A stretch of DNA of 64,000 nt from Oryzias latipes (Eukaryota > Chordata > Actinopteri > Beloniformes > Adrianichthyidae). The stretch covers positions 12,057,261-12,121,260 of the forward strand of contig NC_019866.2 of assembly GCF_002234675.1 (NCBI RefSeq), given 5' to 3'. Position 1 is the first letter of the stretch, and every line of letters begins with the position of its first letter. The notes beneath the pieces are model-generated. The model saw nothing but the letters and a program-made list of their open reading frames with translations. It did no database searches and was not told where the DNA came from. The translations under genes and the position numbers were made by a program. Shown here one piece after another: positions 59,185 to 64,000 of the stretch.

Positions 59185-60390
59185 AAAGAACCGGGACAGC
59201 TGTGCAAGCTAACACTGGCTGACTCCTGCTGTTGGACCATGAACCCTTGAACTAATCTACACCGGGGTGGATATAGCACAGAAAGAGGTGTAGCCTTTGA
59301 AGAGTAGAACACTTGTGGGAGTCGGCTGCTGTGCTGTGAGCTGGTGGGGACCGGGCCTGCAGTGCCTGGAATCCACTGCCAGGTGCAGCCGCTGAATAAA
59401 GTGCCTTCTGGTGATCCGAGTCTAAAGGATTCCCAGCACACGTCTGTCCAGTTGTTCGCCCCCAAAAAGTCGCCCAACCAAATGGGAGTTGTTTGACCTT
59501 GTAGCTGAACTAAGCAAAGAAATATTTTATATCTCATTTATGTGTTGTCAAAGAGGTGTTTGTCCAAAAAATCTCTGCTCTCTACAGTGTCCTTTATATT
59601 GTTTTAAAAACACGGGTTGGTTTTATTGTGCAATGTTGTGCATTTCTCAGTGATTCTATTTCCTGCACAGATACTGTTTGTATAGTTTTCTATAGACTGA
59701 TTCCACGAGTGAATCATAAATCTCTTAATGTGGCCAATGTGCCTTTTTTTTTTTTTTTTTAAAGAAAAGGTATCTGTGCTTTTTGGGTACGACTCTTTAA
59801 AATAGACTATGCTAAATGTGCTTGATTCCAGTTTATGCTGCTAGACTATTTTCTCATGTTTAAATCATATCTGTCAAGCTGACTTGATGGGAGTCCAAAG
59901 GGTGTTCATGGTGGCATCTGAATACATCCAATAATTGAATCATGTTTATGTCAAATGTAAGTTTGAAGTAAAGCCACAAAATGCTCTTGTAGAATGACTT
60001 TTAAAAAGTGTCAAAGTAAAGTTAATGAATTGCACATTAAATTCTATTTTCTTTTTTACTCATACTTTGTGTTTTGACTGATGCACTATTTAAGGTTACA
60101 AGTTTAACACAATGTTTTTTTCCTTCTCTGCTACTACTATTGTTGCGTAATGTTTATTAGGCGGGGCTTCTGGTCACTTCATTAAAAACAACACTGATAC
60201 AGCTGACCTTCCGCAGTGTGCAATGCACTCTGGGTAGTGCAGCTACTCAGTTCCTTCAGACTTTCAAGATTAGTCTTTTGGTTATTTAACTTTCGCTGGG
60301 CAAAATTAATATTAATAGTGGTACTAAAATGTTTGATATCTGGTAATTGCCTTACTACAAATAAAGCATTACATCACGTTTTACAGATGT
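59185..60390 (+). other. ern1: ERN1 3' untranslated region and flank
   Basis: Noncoding sequence after the ERN1 stop. AATAAA signals at 59395-59400 (CTGAATAAAGTG, 215 bp after the stop) and 60360-60365 are candidate ends. A run of about 18 T lies at 59743-59760. Confidence 0.5.
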
Positions 60391-60655
60391 GATGCACTTG
60401 TCTGCATGGTGGTGCAGTGGTTGGCGCTCTTGCCTCACAACAAGAATGCTCAGAATCACCAATGGGGGGCATTTCTGTGTGGAACTTGCATGTGTGGGTT
60501 TTCTCCTAGAACTCCAGTTTCCTCCCACCGTCCAAAAACATGCTTCATATGTTAAATGGTTTCTCTAAATTGTCCTCGAGTGGTGGGGTTAGGCTCCAGC
60601 AGCTCTGTGACCCCGAAAAAGGACAAAATGGGTTTAGAAAGTGGATGGATGAATT
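60391..60655 (+). mobile_element. Degenerate SINE-like teleost interspersed repeat
   Basis: Starts TGCATGGTGGTGCAGTGGTT, continues through a CTCTTGCCTCACA..AAGAA segment, the GTGTGGAACTTGCATG and GTTTCCTCCCACCGTCCAAAAACATG body, and ends AAAGTGGATGGATGAAT. This order is that of a very common fish repeat with a tRNA-like head. The B box is mutated and the middle is deleted. Confidence 0.7.
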
Positions 60656-62177
60656 TTTCTAGAAAGTGTTAATTATCTACTAAAGGGTAGATGAAAATAC
60701 AAATGATCTATTTTATTGTCACTCACCTAGTTATACAATCTGAGAAGGGGAGCCATAATTACATGTAAAAGTACATTTATTTATTCTAATTTGAAAATTT
60801 AAAGAAGCAGACATCACAACAAATTTGTTGTCCTCTTCATATATGGAGAAGTTTTTGAATGGGTAGGATTTGAACATACTGTAGAAAATATAGAAAAATG
60901 TTTTTTTTTTCACATTTACAAGGAATTTTTTTTGTTTTCTTAAACAGCTTAACCAAAAAATGTGTTGATTCAAGCATCATCCAAATTTATGAAGATTTAT
61001 TCTGAATGGGTTAAAATTATTTAGTTGTTTCCATTAAAATATCATTTTACTGTTTGTATTTATACTGTCGTCATATATAACATGTTGTCTCTATGTTAAA
61101 TTGCATATGTTGTGAGTTAACAGTTATAAAGCATATGTTATTAGTAAAAAAATACAAAGTGCTGGAAGCTCCAAGGCAAGACATAAGCTGTGGAACCACA
61201 GGGAAGATCTGGGTTTTTCTTTAAAGTAGAGTTTGGATGCAATCTGTTTGAGATAATATGTAACTGAGTTTTTTTTTTTTTTTTTTTTTTTTTTGCAGTT
61301 ATATATTACTTCCAACTTTTGTATATATGTTTTTTTATTTTTCCATGGCCCTAATCCTCTTCCGTAGCTTTACCCCCCTACAAAACCTTATTTTTTAAAC
61401 TCAAACTAGGCTTTTGTGAATTTGTATTGAAATTAATAGTTTGATTCAAAGAACTACCTTTCCATTTTTTTAAAGAAAAATAAAATTAAGGTAGAAGTTT
61501 GTGACTAATCAAAGTGATTGCTTGACACAACTTCCAATCCTTTTATTTAATGAGTGAAAAAATGAGCTTTAATGGAAAAAAATAAAGTAAACAGCAAGAC
61601 CTTAGTGTCACATCAGGATCAGCTTGTAAATGTGGAAAAAAAGACAATTTAATAACAGCTTTATACTCAAGATTACACGGTGTAAACTGGAACCTAACCT
61701 GATTCTGATTTGACCCATAAGACACACAAATAACAAAAAAAACTACATAATTTACACACTACTTTGTGTAAATCTTGGAATTTATTGCTTAAATTAACTT
61801 AAATGTGTAAATCTGATTTCGACGTCTTTAGACAGATTTGCTAAAAATGGACACAAAAACGAAAAAAAAAAACACAATTTTGACCTAGTATGCTTGCCTT
61901 ACTGTTTATGTTAGCTTGTTAAAAGCTAGTTCAACAGACGTGCAATGTGTCGCGCCGTGTCTGACAGCAACAATGCAGTTATTCTTTACTCCTTGACAAA
62001 GAAATTAGCGTGATGTCCCTTATGTTAAACCGATTAGGATAATATAACTGCTAAAAAGCTCCGACAGACGTGGAAACCGTTCATTGATACTAAATGAGTC
62101 GAATTAAAGGCTTAACAGCGCTTTATTTACTCAGAGAACAAACGAGCCCTTAGTTGGAGACATGGCAAAAATATAAA
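60656..62177. other. Intergenic region between ERN1 and the GAA-like gene
   Basis: AT-rich, with a run of 26 T at 61269-61294. No gene is recognised. The last 200 bp before 62178 should hold the promoter of the GAA-like gene; I see no TATA box and no CACGTG-type lysosomal element there. Confidence 0.4.
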
Positions 62178-63028
62178 ATGGGACTATTGTCCAGTTTAAC
62201 AACCGCTCTGCTCCTCCTCGCCTTTTCTTTGTTTGTTTTGTTTTATAGCTTCACCCGCTTTTCCAACAATGGAGTTCCGCTTGTCAGATCAGTTAATTAC
62301 AGCTACAACGACCCAAAAGCACAGAAAACGTCAAAGGGCGACATCCACCGAGCCAGTTGGCGCACATTCGGCTTTCCCACAGAACGCGAATGCACCATTG
62401 ACCCAGAGAGTCGGTTTGACTGCGGCCGGGACAGGCTGCTGAGTCAGGGGGAGTGTGAGGACAGAGGGTGCTGCTTCTCCCCTCTGCCCTCCCCTGTTGG
62501 ACCCCCTTGGTGCTTCTACCCCCGCTGGTACCCTGGATATAAAATGGGTCCCTTCTCTCCCAGCACACATGGCAAAACTGCAAGCCTGACAAGAGCCAAG
62601 CCCTCCTATCTTTTTAAGGAAATCTCCCCCCTGACTCTTGAGGTGATGGAGGAGTCTGCAGACTGCTTACATCTCACCGTGAGTACACAAAAAAAGTAAT
62701 GATATTTCCACTTTGAATAACTAATTCACTATTCACATTCGTTGTTTAAATAATTTTTTATTTAAATTCTAAAAGATAATTGCATAAAATGAATCATCTG
62801 CATTTAGTTTAAAACTAATATACCGACCTTATGTTTATTATTATTATTATTTCACGGATGTAACTTTTCTACAAAGATCAAGGACCCCTTCACTCAAAGG
62901 TATGAAGTTCCACTTCCAGAAGGAGTTTCTCATACCAAAGCTGATGCTCAGGATGTCCTCTTTACTGTTGAGTTTCACTCCGAACCATTTGGTTTCATAG
63001 TGCGGCGAGCAACAAATGGAAGAGTGAT
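62178..63028 (+). CDS. gaa: Acid alpha-glucosidase (GAA-like), first two coding exons, partial
   Basis: Exon 1 is 62178-62678 and exon 2 is 62877-63028 (ends GTG AT|GTAAGT); the gene continues past the window. I start at the ATG at 62178; an in-frame TAG lies just upstream at 62151. Residues 7-25 form a signal-anchor segment. A P-type trefoil domain with all six cysteines (C72, C82, C93, C98, C99, C112; RFDC..GCCF..PWCF) follows. Then comes the N-terminal beta domain (SLTRAKPSYLF, LHLTIKDP..RYEVPL, FGFIVRR). This is the glycoside hydrolase family 31 plan of lysosomal alpha-glucosidase, which breaks down glycogen in lysosomes; the catalytic part lies outside the window. A glycosylation site NYS is at residue 40. 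Fish can have more than one GAA-type gene, so paralogue identity is open. Confidence 0.85.
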
Positions 63029-63149
63029 GTAAGTTTGTTTTCTTTTCTTTTGTAGCATAATAGTCATTTTCATGGGTATTAAAAGTCCTCCATAGTTCTC
63101 ATTATGAAGGACAGTGCGGTGGCCGACACGGCTCATAGGGACATGGATA

Positions 63150-63374
63150 AAGACAATTGTAAAATCACATTTCTGAGTATTTTTTTGTTTGAACTGTTCT
63201 GAATCGGGAGCAGATGAAAAAAAAAATACTGTTTGAAAAAACTTGTATTTGTGACATAAAAACTACAATGGATGGACTACAATCTCCCTGCTCCACTTCA
63301 TTCCTATGCGTCCACGACTAGATCCATGTACGTCTCTGTTTTCCTAGTCTTAACTGGAATCTGGATCAACATTA
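63150..63374 (-). repeat. Dispersed repeat copy C, cut by a later insertion
   Basis: Third copy of the family at 7781-8215 and 21010-21290, sharing the CATTTCTGAGTATTTTTT and GGAGCAGA blocks with copy A. On the minus strand it aligns to the same acidic peptide end as DPDSS, stop, D, stop, E. It ends at 63374, where another element starts. Confidence 0.5.
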
Positions 63375-64000
63375 GCTGCGTTTACATGGACAAAAGTAAT
63401 CGGAAAGAACGCCTGATCGGAAGAAAAATGCGTCATGTAAACACGCCGTTCGGAATACTCTGACCCCCTCAGACTCGTTCGGATCAAAATTTCTTTCCGA
63501 TGGAGATAGGTGGGTTATGCCGATTGTTTATCCGACCGTGTTGCATGTAAACAGTTCATTCTGATCGTGTGTCACTACTGCTCTGGTTTACGTCACGCAT
63601 ATAAGGTGCGGTGCTTCAGAGAAAGCTTTGGAGAGCATACGAGACCGACCGACTGACTGTTCCGCGCGAGTGTACCGTGTCTGTGAGCAGAGCAGCCGGA
63701 CTTATAGCTTTGTGTTTGCGGACAGGGCGGTGGTGCTTTGTTATGTGTGCACATAACACACTGACCCGCCGCTCTGGGTTAGCGGCTGCCGGACTCAGGA
63801 GAACTGTGTGTCTGCAGCAGAGCTCAGACTTCCAGCTCACACAGCGGCTTTGGGGCGGTGTGTGAGCTTTTCAAAGCAGAAATGCCGCTCAGTCCTTAGA
63901 AACCGTTCAAACAATCACGTGGATTTGTGTTTCCAGTCGTGTCCAGACAAAATAAAGGCTGATGTTATTCCCACATATTTACGACAGCCAGGATGCAGAT
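63375..64000 (+). mobile_element. Partial DNA transposon-like element in GAA intron 2
   Basis: Begins GCTGCGTTTACATGGACA directly after TTA (63372-63374) and contains two inverted copies of its end block (CATGTAAAC at about 63436 and 63545). This is the layout of a MITE with subterminal repeats. It interrupts dispersed repeat copy C. Its right end is beyond the window or not recognisable, so the boundary at 64000 is only the window edge. Confidence 0.45.

Overview
This window is nuclear DNA of a teleost fish, probably a percomorph. It has long introns with GT/AG splice sites, AT-rich noncoding sequence, microsatellites, tRNA-derived SINEs and fish-type DNA transposons. Three protein-coding genes are recognisable, all on the + strand: TEX2 (coding exons 31141-41137), ERN1/IRE1-alpha (44964-59184), and the first two coding exons of an acid alpha-glucosidase gene, GAA-like (62178 to about 63028), which runs off the right edge. 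I assembled exon models by hand. Every intron I place has GT..AG ends, and phases are consistent throughout: 1164 codons for TEX2, 1071 for ERN1, 217 so far for GAA.

Layout. 1-780 is the 3' part of an RTE-like LINE on the - strand, broken by a 20-bp minisatellite. 3660-4025 is a solo LTR with an exact 5-bp target duplication. 4167-5000 and 6654-7348 are non-autonomous DNA transposons. 10213-20931 is a nearly perfect tandem duplication with a 5.36-kb unit. Each unit carries two CTCF-like motifs, a CpG-rich candidate promoter/first exon and a candidate second 5' exon, all best read as the 5' end of TEX2. One duplication breakpoint lies inside a tRNA-derived SINE. 21-31 kb is a long presumed TEX2 5' intron with a few candidate conserved noncoding blocks.

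Between TEX2 and ERN1, on the - strand, I find a small three-exon gene (about 43660-44514). Its first intron holds a well-formed box C/D snoRNA (44244-44321), 69 nt upstream of the 3' splice site. Position and orientation match what I recall of human SNHG25 between TEX2 and ERN1. It faces ERN1 head to head across a shared promoter interval of about 450 bp.

The proteins belong to ER and lysosome biology: TEX2 is an ER-anchored SMP lipid-transfer protein, IRE1-alpha is the ER-stress sensor kinase/RNase, and GAA is a lysosomal hydrolase. I treat their adjacency as chromosomal synteny, not as a functional operon. A dispersed repeat with three copies (7.8-8.2 kb, 21.0-21.3 kb, 63.15-63.37 kb) carries a decayed antisense peptide motif and may be the relic of a multicopy gene or transposon.
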